From: Actinomycetota bacterium
GTDB lineage: Bacteria > Actinomycetota > Actinomycetes > JACCUZ01
DNA: 63,663 nucleotides
Assembly (NCBI GenBank): GCA_030841035.1
Contig: JAVEDI010000070.1
Span: forward strand, 1 to 63,663
Direction of reading: 5' to 3'
This document shows positions 45,917-54,968 of the stretch, in pieces. The position numbers were made by a program, and so were the translations under genes. The notes below the pieces were generated by a model. It did not search any database, was not told the origin of the DNA, and worked only from the letters and a program-made list of their open reading frames with translations. Position 1 is the stretch's first letter. Each line of letters begins with the position of its first letter.

Positions 45917-46489
45917 GTGAGCCGCATCCGCCCCTTCTTGGCGCCGACGCTGGCCGCCCTGGCCGCCCTGCTGCTCGTGTCGGGCTGTGGTGCGGGCTAC
46001 AACGCGCGCAGCATCCAGCCGTACGCGCCCTCCGACGGCATCGTGACCGACTCGGGGTCGCTGCGCGTCCTCGACGCCCTGGTCATCGCGGCTTCCGACG
46101 CCGACCGCGGCGTCCTGAGCATGAGGATCGTCAACCGGGGTGCCCGCGACGACGAGCTGACCGACATCACCAGCAACGCCGGGCAGGTCGACCTGACCGG
46201 CTCGCGCACGCTGCCGGCCCACCGCGCCGTGAGCTTCGGCGCCGACACCGACCCGTCGGCGACGATCGAGGGGCTCAAGCGGGCCGCAGGGCAGACCATC
46301 AGGCTGCGCCTGACGTTCGCGAACTCGCAGCCGCTGACGATCGACACAGTCGTGGTCAGCCCGGCCGGCGCCTATGCCGGTCTGACCCCGGGGCCGGCGA
46401 CCCCCGAGGAGCCCGCGTCACCGTCGAGCGGCCCGACCACGAGCGGGTCGCCGCCCAGCACCGCGTCACCGTCGCCCAGCGGCGGCTGA
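45917..46489 (+). CDS. lpqE: LpqE-like lipoprotein
   Basis: A 190-residue lipoprotein: signal peptide with lipobox VSGC (Cys near residue 24), a beta-sandwich domain of about 130 residues (YNARSIQPYAPSDGIVTDSG...) and a Pro/Ser/Thr-rich tail. It matches the LpqE gene position next to carD in mycobacteria. The function is unknown; the domain resembles copper-chaperone PCuAC-type folds but lacks a visible Met/His copper site. GAGAGAGG precedes the GTG start. It converges with regX3. Confidence 0.82.
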   Translation: MSRIRPFLAPTLAALAALLLVSGCGAGYNARSIQPYAPSDGIVTDSGSLRVLDALVIAASDADRGVLSMRIVNRGARDDELTDITSNAGQVDLTGSRTLPAHRAVSFGADTDPSATIEGLKRAAGQTIRLRLTFANSQPLTIDTVVVSPAGAYAGLTPGPATPEEPASPSSGPTTSGSPPSTASPSPSGG

Positions 46490-46510
46490 CCGGTCGCGCT
46501 CAGCAGCCGA

Positions 46511-47191
46511 TCAGGGCTCGAACTTGTAGCCCAGCCCGCGCACCGTGACGATGTGCCGCGGGGCGCCCGGGTCCGGCTCGATCTTGGCCCGCAGGCGCTT
46601 GACGTGCACGTCGAGCGTCTTGGTGTCCCCGACGTAGTCGGAGCCCCACACGCGGTCGATGAGCTGCCCGCGGGTGAGCACCCGGCCGGCGTTGCGCAGC
46701 AGCAGCTCGAGAAGCTCGAACTCCTTCAGCGGCATCGAGACCTGGGCACCGTCGACGCTGACGACGTGCCGGTCGACGTCCAGGCGCACCGGGCCGGCCT
46801 CCACGGTCGCCGTGATCAGCTCGTCGGACTCGCCCTGGCGGCGCAGCACCGCACGGATCCGGGCGACCAGCTCGCGCGCCGAGTACGGCTTGGTGACGTA
46901 GTCGTCGGCACCCAGCTCGAGCCCGACGACCTTGTCCACCTCGCTGTCCTTGGCGGTCAGCATGATGACCGGGACCGCGGACCTCGCGCGCAGCGCACGG
47001 CACACCTCGGTGCCGGACAGTCCCGGCAGCATGAGGTCGAGCAGCACCAGGTCGGCGCCGTGCCGGTCGAACTGCTCGAGCGCCTCCGGGCCGGTGGCCG
47101 CCAGCCCCACCTCGTAGCCCTCCTTGCGCAGCATGTAGGACAGCGGGTCGCTGAACGACCCCTCGTCCTCGACGACCAGGATCCGCGTCAC
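46511..47191 (-). CDS. regX3: Two-component response regulator RegX3 (PhoP-type, OmpR family)
   Basis: A 226-residue response regulator. The receiver domain has the phosphorylated Asp52 in VLLDLMLPG with the acidic pair at residues 8-9 and the lysine in VTKPYSA. The C-terminal winged helix includes LLRNAGRVLTRGQLIDRVWG and DVHVKRLRAKIE. In actinobacteria this regulator, with SenX3, controls phosphate starvation genes through PHO-box direct repeats, one set of which lies in front of phoU here. The senX3 gene lies 17 bp upstream on the same strand. Confidence 0.95.
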   Translation of the reverse strand: MTRILVVEDEGSFSDPLSYMLRKEGYEVGLAATGPEALEQFDRHGADLVLLDLMLPGLSGTEVCRALRARSAVPVIMLTAKDSEVDKVVGLELGADDYVTKPYSARELVARIRAVLRRQGESDELITATVEAGPVRLDVDRHVVSVDGAQVSMPLKEFELLELLLRNAGRVLTRGQLIDRVWGSDYVGDTKTLDVHVKRLRAKIEPDPGAPRHIVTVRGLGYKFEP

Positions 47192-47208
47192 TCGTGCTCC
47201 TTAGCTGC

Positions 47209-48375
47209 TCAGGGGGACAGGGGGGACCGGTGCCGGTCCGAAGGCGCCGCCGGCAGCCGAAGGGTGAACGTCGAGCCGGTCCCCTCGTCGCTCCACACGG
47301 TGGCCTCTCCCCCGTGCCCCGCGGCGACGTGCTTGACGATGGACAGCCCGAGCCCGGTGCCACCGGTCTCGCGAGACCGCGCCGCGTCGATGCGGTAGAA
47401 GCGCTCGAAGATTCGCTCCCGCTCGGCCTCGGCGATGCCGGGTCCCTCGTCGGTCACGCTGATCTCGGCGACGGCGCCCTCGGGCCGCTCCACCAAACGC
47501 ACCGCGACAGCGACGCGGCTGCTCTGGGGGGCATAGCGCACCGCGTTGTCGACGAGATTGCCCAGCGCCGTGACCAGCTGGCGCGCGTCACCGACCACCT
47601 TGACGCCGGCATCGCCGCCGCACACGAGGGTGATGTGACGCGTCTCGGCGGTCAGCCGGCTGCGGTCGGCCACCTCCGCGACGACGTCGTCGAGCGCCAC
47701 GAGGGTGGGTTGTTCGAGGGGGTCGTGGCCCTGCAGGCGCGACAGCTCGATGACGTCCTGCACCAGCCGGGAGAGCCGGTCCGCCTCGCGCTGCATGCGG
47801 CCCGCGAACCGGCGTACGGCGTCGGGGTCCTCGGCCGCGTCGAGCATCGCCTCGGCCAGCAGCGCGAGGCCGCCGACGGGCGTCTTCAGCTCGTGGCTGA
47901 CGTTGGCGACGAAGTCCCGGCGGACGGCGTCGACCCGGTGCGTGTCGGTGCGGTCCTCCACCAGCAGCAGCACCTGCGTCGAGCCGAGCGGGGCCACGCG
48001 GGCCCACACGGCCCTGGTGCTGCCGGGGATGGGTCCGCGCGGCAGCTCGAGGTCGGCCTCCCGGATCTCGCCGTCGCGGCGCACCTGGCGAACCAGGTCG
48101 AGCAGCTCGTCGGAGACCAGGTGGTCGTTGCGGACGATCCCGAGCGAGTAGGCCGCCGGGCTGGCCTTCACGACGGCGTCGGCCGCGTCGAGCACGACTC
48201 CGGAGGAGCGCAGCACGGCCAGCACGTCGGCCACACCCGGCGGCAGGGCGGGAGAGCTCGCCCGCGCGGGTAGGGCAGACTGCTGGTGCTCGCTGACGCG
48301 GACCGCCAGGGCGGCCGACGCGCCGACGAGGACGCCGATCACGCCCGCGAGCCCCGCCACCAGCTCCGCATCCAC
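47209..48375 (-). CDS. senX3: Sensor histidine kinase SenX3 (PhoR-type)
   Basis: A 388-residue kinase. One N-terminal transmembrane helix (about residues 4-27), a PAS-like domain (about 45-145), the H-box NVSHELKTPVGG and catalytic N (NLVDNAVRYAP), G1 (DEGPGI) and G2 (GGTGLGLSIV) boxes are present. Unlike many sensors it has almost no extracytoplasmic domain, so the signal is probably relayed through PhoU and the phosphate transporter. The GTG at 48375 has TACGAT exactly 7 nt upstream, indicating a leaderless transcript. Confidence 0.93.
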   Translation of the reverse strand: MDAELVAGLAGVIGVLVGASAALAVRVSEHQQSALPARASSPALPPGVADVLAVLRSSGVVLDAADAVVKASPAAYSLGIVRNDHLVSDELLDLVRQVRRDGEIREADLELPRGPIPGSTRAVWARVAPLGSTQVLLLVEDRTDTHRVDAVRRDFVANVSHELKTPVGGLALLAEAMLDAAEDPDAVRRFAGRMQREADRLSRLVQDVIELSRLQGHDPLEQPTLVALDDVVAEVADRSRLTAETRHITLVCGGDAGVKVVGDARQLVTALGNLVDNAVRYAPQSSRVAVAVRLVERPEGAVAEISVTDEGPGIAEAERERIFERFYRIDAARSRETGGTGLGLSIVKHVAAGHGGEATVWSDEGTGSTFTLRLPAAPSDRHRSPLSP

Positions 48376-48447
48376 AGCAATGATCGTAGGTGCCCCGTCG
48401 ACGTGGCCGTGGCCGTGGAGTTCCCCCGGGCGCCGGATTGGGGCAGT

Positions 48448-48480
48448 GTTCACCTGGAGGTGGGGGACCGTTCATCCCCT
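48448..48480 (+). promoter_or_regulatory. PHO box (phosphate-responsive direct repeats)
   Basis: GTTCACC at 48448 and GTTCATC at 48470 are spaced 22 bp apart, that is two 11-bp units, with a degenerate middle unit at 48459. Such 11-bp direct repeats bind the phosphorylated PhoP/RegX3 dimer. The box lies between the divergent senX3 and phoU genes and could autoregulate both. Confidence 0.7.
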
Positions 48481-48547
48481 GCTGCGAGCCTGCGGGCAGC
48501 GTGCGGGGAGCCCGCCGTGCCGACCTGCAGTGGGGAAAGGTAGCTGA

Positions 48548-49210
48548 ATGCGCGACGCGTACCACGAGGACCTCGACAGGCTCACCGGACAGCTGGTCGA
48601 GATGACCCGATTGGTCGGGTCGGCGATCTCCCGCGCCTCCACGGCCCTGTTGGACGCCGACCTCGTCCTCGCCGAGAGCGTGATCGTCGCGGACAACGCC
48701 GTCGACACCCTGCGCGACGAGCTGGACCGCAAGGCGATGGACCTGCTCGCCCGCCAGCAGCCGGTCGCCAGCGACCTGCGGGTGATCGTCGCGACGCTGA
48801 AGATGAGCGCCGACCTCGAACGCATGGGTGACCTCGCCCGGCACGTGGCGCGGGCCGCCCGGCGCCGGTTCCCGGAGCCCGCCGTCCCTGCGCCGCTGCG
48901 GGCCACCATCGTGGAGATGGGCCAGGTCGCGGAGCGCCTGGTGGCCAAGACCGGCAGCGTCATCTCCTCGCACGACGTGGAGGCGGCGTTGCAGATCGAG
49001 CGCGACGACGACGACATGGACCGCCTGCACCGCGCCCTGTTCACCGCGCTGCTGGACGTGTCGGCGCCCTACAGCGTCGAGGCGGCCATCGACGTGACGC
49101 TCGTGAGCCGCTACTACGAGCGGTTCGCCGACCATGCGGTGGCCGTGGCCCGGCGCGTCGTCTTCCTGGTCACCGGCCAGCAGGCCCGCGAGCTCGCCGA
49201 GACGCCCTAG
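48548..49210 (+). CDS. phoU: Phosphate signalling protein PhoU
   Basis: A 220-residue all-helical protein with two three-helix-bundle repeats. The metal-binding motifs are DLERMGDLARH in the first repeat and YYERFADHAVAVARR in the second (E/DxxxD type). PhoU links phosphate transporter state to the SenX3 kinase, repressing the response when phosphate is ample. The ATG at 48548 has GGAAAGG upstream. It diverges from senX3-regX3 as in Streptomyces, and a PHO box lies in between. Confidence 0.95.
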   Translation: MRDAYHEDLDRLTGQLVEMTRLVGSAISRASTALLDADLVLAESVIVADNAVDTLRDELDRKAMDLLARQQPVASDLRVIVATLKMSADLERMGDLARHVARAARRRFPEPAVPAPLRATIVEMGQVAERLVAKTGSVISSHDVEAALQIERDDDDMDRLHRALFTALLDVSAPYSVEAAIDVTLVSRYYERFADHAVAVARRVVFLVTGQQARELAETP

Positions 49211-49224
49211 GCCTGGCGGGGCCC

Positions 49225-49244
49225 GGCGGATCGGGCGATCCGCC
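49225..49244. terminator. Bidirectional terminator between phoU and gpmA
   Basis: GGCGGATC-GGGC-GATCCGCC is a perfect 8-bp stem with a 4-nt loop in the 34-bp gap between two convergent stop codons. The stem is short but GC-rich. Confidence 0.6.
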
Positions 49245-50009
49245 CTAGTGGCCCTGGTTCTTGACCGCCTCGATGGACGCCGCGGCCGCGTCGGGGTCGA
49301 GGTACTCCCCTCCCGGCGTGACCGGCCGCAGCTCGGCGTCGAGCCGGTAGAGCAACGGGATGCCGGTCGGGATGTTCAGCCCGGCGATGTCCTCGTCGGA
49401 GATGCCGTCGAGGTGCTTGACCAGGGCCCGCAACGAGTTGCCGTGGGCCGCCACGAGCACGGTCCGGCCCGCTCGCAGGTCGGGCACGATGGCGTCGTAC
49501 CAGTAGGGCAGCATCCGGACGACGACGTCGGCGAGGCACTCGCTGGGGGGCACGACCTCGCTCGGCAGCGTGGCGTAGCGCGGGTCGCCCACCTGGCTGA
49601 ACTCGCTGTCCTGCTCGATGGGCGGCGGCGGCGTGTCGTAGGACCGGCGCCAGAGCTGGAACTGCTCCTCACCGAACTGTTGCATCGTCTGCTTCTTGTC
49701 CTTGCCCTGCAACGCGCCGTAGTGGCGCTCGTTCAGCCGCCAGGACCGTCGGACGGGAAGCCACAGCCGGTCGGCCGCGTCGAGAGCGATCTCGCCGGTG
49801 CGGATGGCGCGTCGCAGCACCGAGGTGTGCATGACGTCGGGCAGCACCCGGTGCTCGCCGAGCAGCTCACCGCCTCGACGGGCCTCCTGCTCACCCACCG
49901 AGGTGAGGCCGACGTCGACCCAGCCGGTGAAGAGGTTCTTCTCGTTCCACTCGCTCTGCCCGTGGCGCAGCAGGACGAGGGTGTACGTCGACTCGCGCGG
50001 CTCGCTCAT
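49245..50009 (-). CDS. gpmA: 2,3-bisphosphoglycerate-dependent phosphoglycerate mutase
   Basis: A 254-residue glycolytic enzyme interconverting 3- and 2-phosphoglycerate. The phosphohistidine motif is [10 protein letters not shown] (His16), the second histidine is in [13 protein letters not shown], and [10 protein letters not shown] is a typical substrate block. The length is normal. The ATG at 50009 is preferred to longer in-frame starts that add unrelated sequence. In mycobacteria the same gene borders senX3-regX3, supporting the syntenic block. Confidence 0.96.
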   Translation of the reverse strand: MSEPRESTYTLVLLRHGQSEWNEKNLFTGWVDVGLTSVGEQEARRGGELLGEHRVLPDVMHTSVLRRAIRTGEIALDAADRLWLPVRRSWRLNERHYGALQGKDKKQTMQQFGEEQFQLWRRSYDTPPPPIEQDSEFSQVGDPRYATLPSEVVPPSECLADVVVRMLPYWYDAIVPDLRAGRTVLVAAHGNSLRALVKHLDGISDEDIAGLNIPTGIPLLYRLDAELRPVTPGGEYLDPDAAAASIEAVKNQGH

Positions 50010-50095
50010 GCGCCCGAGCCTGCCAGATCGGCCTCGCTGCGGGTCACGTGGTCTGGATGACGTCGAGGACCGGGATGAGGCACACCCGCACCGCT

Positions 50096-50596
50096 TCAGG
50101 TCGGGCCGGGTCGCTCCGGCGGCGCCAGGTGGCGGAACGCCTCCAGGTTGGACGTCGGCTCGCCGCGCAGCCGCCGCCACTGCCACTCCTTGCGGATCGA
50201 GGACGCGAAGCCGAGCTCGAGGATGGTGTTGAAAGAGGAGTCGGCGTACTCCAGCACGGCACCGAGGAGCCGGTCGACCTCCTCGGTCGTCACGGCGTGC
50301 AGCGGCAGCCGGCCGCTCAGGTAGATGTCACCGAGATGGTCGAGCGCGAACCCGACGGCGTACATCCGCGCGTTGCGCTCGAGCAGCCACCGGTAGACAG
50401 CCTCCTGGTTCTCGTCGGGATGCCGGGCGACGAAGGCATTCACCGACAGGCTGTGCGCGCCGACCACCAGAGAGACGGTGGTCGTCAGCTTGCGATCACC
50501 GGGAAGCACGGCGACGAAGGTGCCGGGCTCGGCCTCCTCGTAGTCGATGCCGGCCTCGGCCAGGCTCGCCCGCAACGTGGCCGCCGCGTCGGTCAT
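50096..50596 (-). CDS. YbjN-domain protein
   Basis: A 166-residue protein with the YbjN fold, which resembles type III secretion chaperones. Visible features are [32 protein letters not shown] and a conserved [14 protein letters not shown] near the C-terminus. In mycobacteria the same gene follows mshA. Function unknown; a protein-binding or regulatory role is likely. It lies 13 bp downstream of mshA and is probably co-transcribed. Confidence 0.9.
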   Translation of the reverse strand: MTDAAATLRASLAEAGIDYEEAEPGTFVAVLPGDRKLTTTVSLVVGAHSLSVNAFVARHPDENQEAVYRWLLERNARMYAVGFALDHLGDIYLSGRLPLHAVTTEEVDRLLGAVLEYADSSFNTILELGFASSIRKEWQWRRLRGEPTSNLEAFRHLAPPERPGPT

Positions 50597-50609
50597 CGAC
50601 GTACGCCGC

Positions 50610-51902
50610 TCACCGGTTGACGACGAGCGGCTGCTGCTCCCGCACGGCCAGGGCCTCGGAGTAGACCTCCAGCATGCCCGTGGCCGTCGCGGTCCAGCTG
50701 AACCCGGCGGAGTGCGCGAGCGCCCCCCGGCTCATCGCACGTCGCCGGCCGTGGTCGGCGAGCAGCTCGCCCAGCACCCGGGCGTAGTCGGCGGGATCGT
50801 GACCGTCGACGAGCACCCCGGACACCCCGTCGCGCACAGCGGTGCGCAGCCCCCCGACCCCCGCGGCGACGACCGGCGTGGCGCAGGCCTGCGACTCGAT
50901 GGCCACCAGGCCGAACGACTCGCTGTAGGAGGGCACCACGGTCAGGTCCGCGGCGCGGTACCAGTCGGCGAGGTCCGCCTGCGGTACGGCGGCGGTGACG
51001 CGGACGACGTCGGCCAGCCCCAGCGCGTGCGCGAGGCCGTGCAGCGAGTCCGGCCGGGTCAGCCCGCTGCCGGAGAGGCCGCCGACCACGGCGACGACCA
51101 GCTCGTCCCGCAGCGACGGCCGGGCCTGCAGCAGCCGGGCGACGGCGCGCAGCAGCACGTCGGGGGCCTTCAGCGGCTGGATGCGGCCCACGAACAGCAG
51201 CACGGACGCGTCGCCCGGCAGGCCGAGCCGACCGCGGGCGGCCGCCTGCGAGCCGGGGCGGAACCGCTCCAGGTCGACCCCCGGTGGCACCGTCGCGACC
51301 CGGGCAGGGTCCGCGTCGTAGAGCTCGATGAGGGCCTTGCCCTCCTCGTCGGTGTTGGCGACCAGCCGGTCGGCGGCGGCCACCACCTGGGCCTCGCCGA
51401 TCTCGCGCGCCACCGGCTCGGGCGCGTCGTCCTGCGCCAGCGTGAGGTTCTTGACCTTGGCCATGGTGTGCATGGTGTGCACCAGCGGCACGTCCCAGCG
51501 CTCGGCGGCCAGCCACGCGACCTGCCCGGAGAGCCAGTAGTGGGAGTGCACCACGTCGTACCAGCCCGGCTCGCGGGCGGCCTCGATGCGCAGCAGGCCG
51601 GAGGTGAACGCGCACAGCTGCGCGGGCAGGTCCTCCTTGGCCAGCCCCTCGAACGGGCCGGCCGTGACGTGGCGCACCGTCACCCCGGGAGCCAGCTCGA
51701 CGGCCGGCGGCAGCTCCGAGCTGGTCGCGCGGGTGATGACGTCGACCTGGACGCCCAGGGCAGCCAGGCGGCGGGAGAGCTCGACGACGTAGACGTTCAT
51801 GCCACCGGCGTCGCCCGTGCCCGGCTGGTCGAGCGGCGAGGTGTGCACGCTGACCATCGCGATGCGTCGGGGCAGCGGTGCACGCACCGGCACAACCGTC
51901 AT
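50610..51902 (-). CDS. mshA: D-inositol-3-phosphate glycosyltransferase MshA (mycothiol)
   Basis: A 430-residue GT4 enzyme that transfers GlcNAc to inositol-3-phosphate, the first step of mycothiol synthesis. The N-terminal motif [20 protein letters not shown], the phosphate loop [10 protein letters not shown] and the E-x7-E motif [13 protein letters not shown] are present. The ATG at 51902 has GGGAGG 7 nt upstream; a GTG at 51908 is too close to that site. Mycothiol restricts the host to the Actinomycetota. It is followed by a ybjN gene and gpmA as in mycobacteria. Confidence 0.95.
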   Translation of the reverse strand: MTVVPVRAPLPRRIAMVSVHTSPLDQPGTGDAGGMNVYVVELSRRLAALGVQVDVITRATSSELPPAVELAPGVTVRHVTAGPFEGLAKEDLPAQLCAFTSGLLRIEAAREPGWYDVVHSHYWLSGQVAWLAAERWDVPLVHTMHTMAKVKNLTLAQDDAPEPVAREIGEAQVVAAADRLVANTDEEGKALIELYDADPARVATVPPGVDLERFRPGSQAAARGRLGLPGDASVLLFVGRIQPLKAPDVLLRAVARLLQARPSLRDELVVAVVGGLSGSGLTRPDSLHGLAHALGLADVVRVTAAVPQADLADWYRAADLTVVPSYSESFGLVAIESQACATPVVAAGVGGLRTAVRDGVSGVLVDGHDPADYARVLGELLADHGRRRAMSRGALAHSAGFSWTATATGMLEVYSEALAVREQQPLVVNR

Positions 51903-52026
51903 CCGCACACCTCCCGGGCCCTAGGACACGTCGACCAATGGGCAACGCCGCAGCGATCCTGCCCGATTCCCGCCGGGCTGCGCTCACCGGACCCCGGGCC
52001 GGGGGGTCGCTGGCAGTATGTCCGCC

Positions 52027-52767
52027 ATGACGAGAGGCACCGCGGTCGTGACCGGGGCGAGCAGTGGGATCGGCGAGGCGACGGCCCGGCGGCTGGCCCA
52101 GGAAGGTTTCCAGGTGGTGGTGGCGGCGCGCCGTCGCGACCGCCTGGACAAGCTGTCCGAGGAGATCGGGGCGCGCGCCGTCACCCTCGACGTGACCTCC
52201 GACGAATCGGTCGCCGCCTTCGCGCAGGAGGTCGGCGCGTGCAACGTGCTGGTCAACAACGCGGGCGGGGCGTTCGGCCTGGACCCGGTCGCCGAGGCGG
52301 ACGTGGAGGAGTGGCGGCGGATGTTCGACGTCAACGTCCTCGGGGTCGTGCGGGTCACGAAGGCGCTGCTGCCGCGGCTGGTCGAGAGCGGGCAGGGCCA
52401 CATCGTGGTGATGAGCTCCACCGCGGGACGCATCGTCTACGAGGGTGGCGGCGGCTACACCGCGGCCAAGCACGGGACGACCGCGGTGGCCGAGACGCTG
52501 CGACTCGAGCTCAACGGGCAGCCCGTGCGGGTCAGCGAGATCGCGCCCGGCATGGTCGCCACGCCGGAGTTCTCGCTGGTGCGCTTCGGCGGTGACGCCG
52601 AGAAGGCGGCGGGGATCTACCGCGGGGTCGACCAGCCGCTCACCGCCGAGGACATCGCCGACTGCGTGGCCTGGTGCGTCACCCGGCCGCCGCACGTCGA
52701 CATCGACCTGCTGGTGGTCAAGCCGCTCGCCCAGGCCGCGCAGCACAAGGTGCACCGCACCAGCTGA
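52027..52767 (+). CDS. Short-chain dehydrogenase/reductase
   Basis: A 246-residue classical SDR. The NAD(P)-binding motif TGASSGIG, NNAGG, the catalytic Ser in VMSSTAG and the YTAAK motif are intact. The arginine doublet AARRRDRL after the second beta strand suggests NADP. The substrate is unknown. The ATG at 52027 (MTRGTAVV) has CAGTAT exactly 7 nt upstream and no Shine-Dalgarno site; an ATG at 52018 overlaps that hexamer and is less likely. Confidence 0.92.
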   Translation: MTRGTAVVTGASSGIGEATARRLAQEGFQVVVAARRRDRLDKLSEEIGARAVTLDVTSDESVAAFAQEVGACNVLVNNAGGAFGLDPVAEADVEEWRRMFDVNVLGVVRVTKALLPRLVESGQGHIVVMSSTAGRIVYEGGGGYTAAKHGTTAVAETLRLELNGQPVRVSEIAPGMVATPEFSLVRFGGDAEKAAGIYRGVDQPLTAEDIADCVAWCVTRPPHVDIDLLVVKPLAQAAQHKVHRTS

Positions 52768-52777
52768 GTGCGCGGCG

Positions 52778-53284
52778 TCACAGCCGGGCGGCGAAGGCGT
52801 CGTACGCCGCCTGGTTGAACAGCACGAAGCGCACCTCCTGCACCGAGTGCGCGTCGTGCGCCCGGACGGTCTCGAGCGCGATGCGGGCTGCATCGTCGAT
52901 CGGCCAGCCATAGACGCCGGCGCTCACGGCCGGGAACGCCACCGTGGTCGCGCCGAGCTCCTCGGCGACCCGCAGCGACTCGCGGTAGGCGGAGGCGAGC
53001 ACGGCCGAGCGGTCCTCACGGGTGGAGTGCACGGGCCCGACCGTGTGCACGACCCAGCCGGCCGGCAGGTCACCGGCCGTCGTGGCCACCGCCTGGCCCG
53101 CCGGCAGCCCGTCGGGCAGCCTGCTGCCACGCAGCTCCCGGCACTGCGCCAGGATCGCCGGTCCCCCACGACGGTGGATGGCCCCGTCGACACCGCCGCC
53201 GCCCAGCAGCGACGAGTTCGCCGCGTTGACCACGACATCGACGTGCTGCTCGGTGATGTCGCCCTGCACCAGCCTGATGTCCAT
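52778..53284 (-). CDS. Macrodomain ADP-ribose-binding protein
   Basis: A 168-residue macrodomain (Appr-1''-p processing/MacroD type). It begins DIRLVQGDITEQHVD and contains the conserved NAANSSLLGGGGVDGAIH, with the catalytic loop AVSAGVYGWP. Such enzymes deacetylate O-acetyl-ADP-ribose or remove ADP-ribose from proteins or tRNA-like ends. Its ATG overlaps the stop codon of the AlaX-type gene by 1 bp (TGATG), so the two are translationally coupled. It converges with the SDR gene. Confidence 0.92.
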   Translation of the reverse strand: MDIRLVQGDITEQHVDVVVNAANSSLLGGGGVDGAIHRRGGPAILAQCRELRGSRLPDGLPAGQAVATTAGDLPAGWVVHTVGPVHSTREDRSAVLASAYRESLRVAEELGATTVAFPAVSAGVYGWPIDDAARIALETVRAHDAHSVQEVRFVLFNQAAYDAFAARL

Positions 53285-54042
53285 CAGGCTCCGCTCCCGT
53301 CGGAGAGCCGGACGCGCAGCCGGCGGAAACCCTTGCCCTTGTTCTCCACCTTGACGATCTCGATCCGCCCGATCCTGGCGGTGGACGCGACGTGCGTGCC
53401 GCCGTCGGCCTGCGTGTCGAGTCCCACGATGTCGACGATGCGCACGACCTCTAGCTCGGGGGGCAGCAGGTCGGTCGCCGTGCGGATGAGGTCCGGGTGG
53501 CTGGCGAAGGCCTCGTCGCGCGGCAGGCTGCTGACCTGGATGGCGCGGTCGGCCGCCACCTCTGCGGCGCACGCCGCCGCCACCCGCTCCTTGAAGCCCT
53601 CCGGCACCTCGGGCAGGTTGAAGTCCATCCGGGCTTCCAGCGGCTGCATGCTGGCGCCGGTGACCAGTGCGCCGAAGTCGCGGAACACCACCCCCGAGAG
53701 CAGGTGCAGGCCCGAGTGGGTGCGCATCAGCGCCGTACGTCGCTCGTCCTCGACGGCGCCGCGTACGGCGGTGCCGGCGGGCGGCACGGGATCACCGTCT
53801 GCGGGCACGAGCATGACGTCGGCGCCCTTGCGCGAACCCACGATGCGGGTCTGCACACCGCCCCACAGCAGCACGCCGTGGTCGGGCGGCTGGCCGCCAC
53901 CGCCGGGGTAGAACGCCGACCGGTCGAGCACCACGCCCTCGGGCGACGAGTCGAGCACCGTCGCGTCCCACTCGCGCAGCGTCTGGTCGTCGAGGTCGAG
54001 CCGGAGGGTGCGGCCGGGCGAGTCTGGGTCCCCTGCGCTCAC
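53284..54042 (-). CDS. AlaX-type alanyl-tRNA editing protein
   Basis: A 252-residue free-standing homologue of the AlaRS editing domain that deacylates Ser-tRNA(Ala) and Gly-tRNA(Ala). The first zinc motif HSGLHLL is intact (HxxxH). The second motif reads QADGGTHV, so Asp stands where many editing domains have Cys (CGGTH). The N-terminal part holds FYPGGGGQPPDHG. The GTG at 54042 overlaps the DUF2516 stop as GTGA and is preferred to the GTG one codon upstream. Confidence 0.9.
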   Translation of the reverse strand: MSAGDPDSPGRTLRLDLDDQTLREWDATVLDSSPEGVVLDRSAFYPGGGGQPPDHGVLLWGGVQTRIVGSRKGADVMLVPADGDPVPPAGTAVRGAVEDERRTALMRTHSGLHLLSGVVFRDFGALVTGASMQPLEARMDFNLPEVPEGFKERVAAACAAEVAADRAIQVSSLPRDEAFASHPDLIRTATDLLPPELEVVRIVDIVGLDTQADGGTHVASTARIGRIEIVKVENKGKGFRRLRVRLSDGSGA

Positions 54043-54389
54043 CACGGGCCGTACGGGCCCATGTTGCGGCCTCCGCCGCCCCGACCGGATACCTGTTGCA
54101 GGGCCGGGCGCACGTCGACGAGGTAGACGATCGACGCGACGGTACCGGCGATGTTGATGAAGCCGATGGGGCCGGTGATGAGGTGGAACGCGAGCGACAG
54201 GCCGGTGAGCACCAGCCAGAGCGTGCGGCTGCGCTTGCCGGCGCTGACGAAGTGGGCGTTCTTGTAGCGCAGGCAGTCGACGAGCGCGAACACCTTCACG
54301 CCCAGCAGGCCCAGCCAGATCAGCAGGCTGATGTAGCCCGTGACGCCCAGCGTGGACAGCAGGGCGGGGTCCTTCACGTAGTCGAGCAC
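54039..54389 (-). CDS. DUF2516 family membrane protein
   Basis: A 116-residue protein with about three transmembrane helices (around residues 20-40, 60-80 and 82-98) and a Gly-rich C-terminal tail. The DUF2516 family is found in actinobacteria next to hbhA, as here. Function unknown. The GTG at 54389 has TAGGCT exactly 7 nt upstream and no Shine-Dalgarno site, indicating a leaderless transcript. It is coupled to the AlaX gene downstream. Confidence 0.88.
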   Translation of the reverse strand: MLDYVKDPALLSTLGVTGYISLLIWLGLLGVKVFALVDCLRYKNAHFVSAGKRSRTLWLVLTGLSLAFHLITGPIGFINIAGTVASIVYLVDVRPALQQVSGRGGGGRNMGPYGPW

Positions 54390-54431
54390 GTGGCCGAGCC
54401 TAGTGCTCGACCCCGCGCCCGAGGGCGGCCG

Positions 54432-54968
54432 TTACTTGCCGACCTTCCCCGCCCCGTCGGTGACGGCCTTGGCCGCGGCCTTGGAGGTCTTGCGCGCCGA
54501 GGTCACCGTCGACCTGGCCGACTTCCTGGTCGCGGCGGCGCGCTTCTTGGCCGTCGTGGTGGCACCGCGGCTGGCGCTACGGGTGTCGGCGAGGGCCTCG
54601 CCCGCGACGGTTCTGGTGGCCTTGCTGCGACGCACGGTCGTGGTGGCCTGACGCTTGAGGTCCTCGGTCGCCTTCTGGCGCCGGACGCGGGTCACGACGC
54701 TGCGGCCGCGGCCGAGCAGCTCGTCGTAGCCGGTTCCGACCCGTCCTGCGACGTCGGCCGCAAGAGTGACCGCAACGGTCTGGGCCTTGGCCGGCAGGGC
54801 CTTGGTCTCCGCCTGCAGGCTCGAGAACGTCGCCTCGACGTCCTTGCGCTCGATCCGCAGGGACGCGAGCTTCTCGCTGCCCTCGCGCACGGTCTTGACC
54901 GCGAGGTCACCGGCACCGGCGACGACGTAGAACGGCTTGCTGGTGGTGAGGGTCTTGACGATGGTCAT
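54432..54968 (-). CDS. hbhA: HbhA-like protein (heparin-binding haemagglutinin family)
   Basis: A 178-residue protein. The N-terminal part (about 1-95) is a helical, coiled-coil-prone domain; from residue 100 onward it is rich in Lys, Arg, Ala, Ser and Thr (for example TTAKKRAAATRKSARS). This matches mycobacterial HbhA, whose Lys/Ala tail binds glycosaminoglycans. Similar tails also bind DNA. The ATG overlaps the HTH gene stop (ATGA), and GGAGGACG precedes it. The order HTH-hbhA-DUF2516 is conserved with mycobacteria. Confidence 0.85.
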   Translation of the reverse strand: MTIVKTLTTSKPFYVVAGAGDLAVKTVREGSEKLASLRIERKDVEATFSSLQAETKALPAKAQTVAVTLAADVAGRVGTGYDELLGRGRSVVTRVRRQKATEDLKRQATTTVRRSKATRTVAGEALADTRSASRGATTTAKKRAAATRKSARSTVTSARKTSKAAAKAVTDGAGKVGK

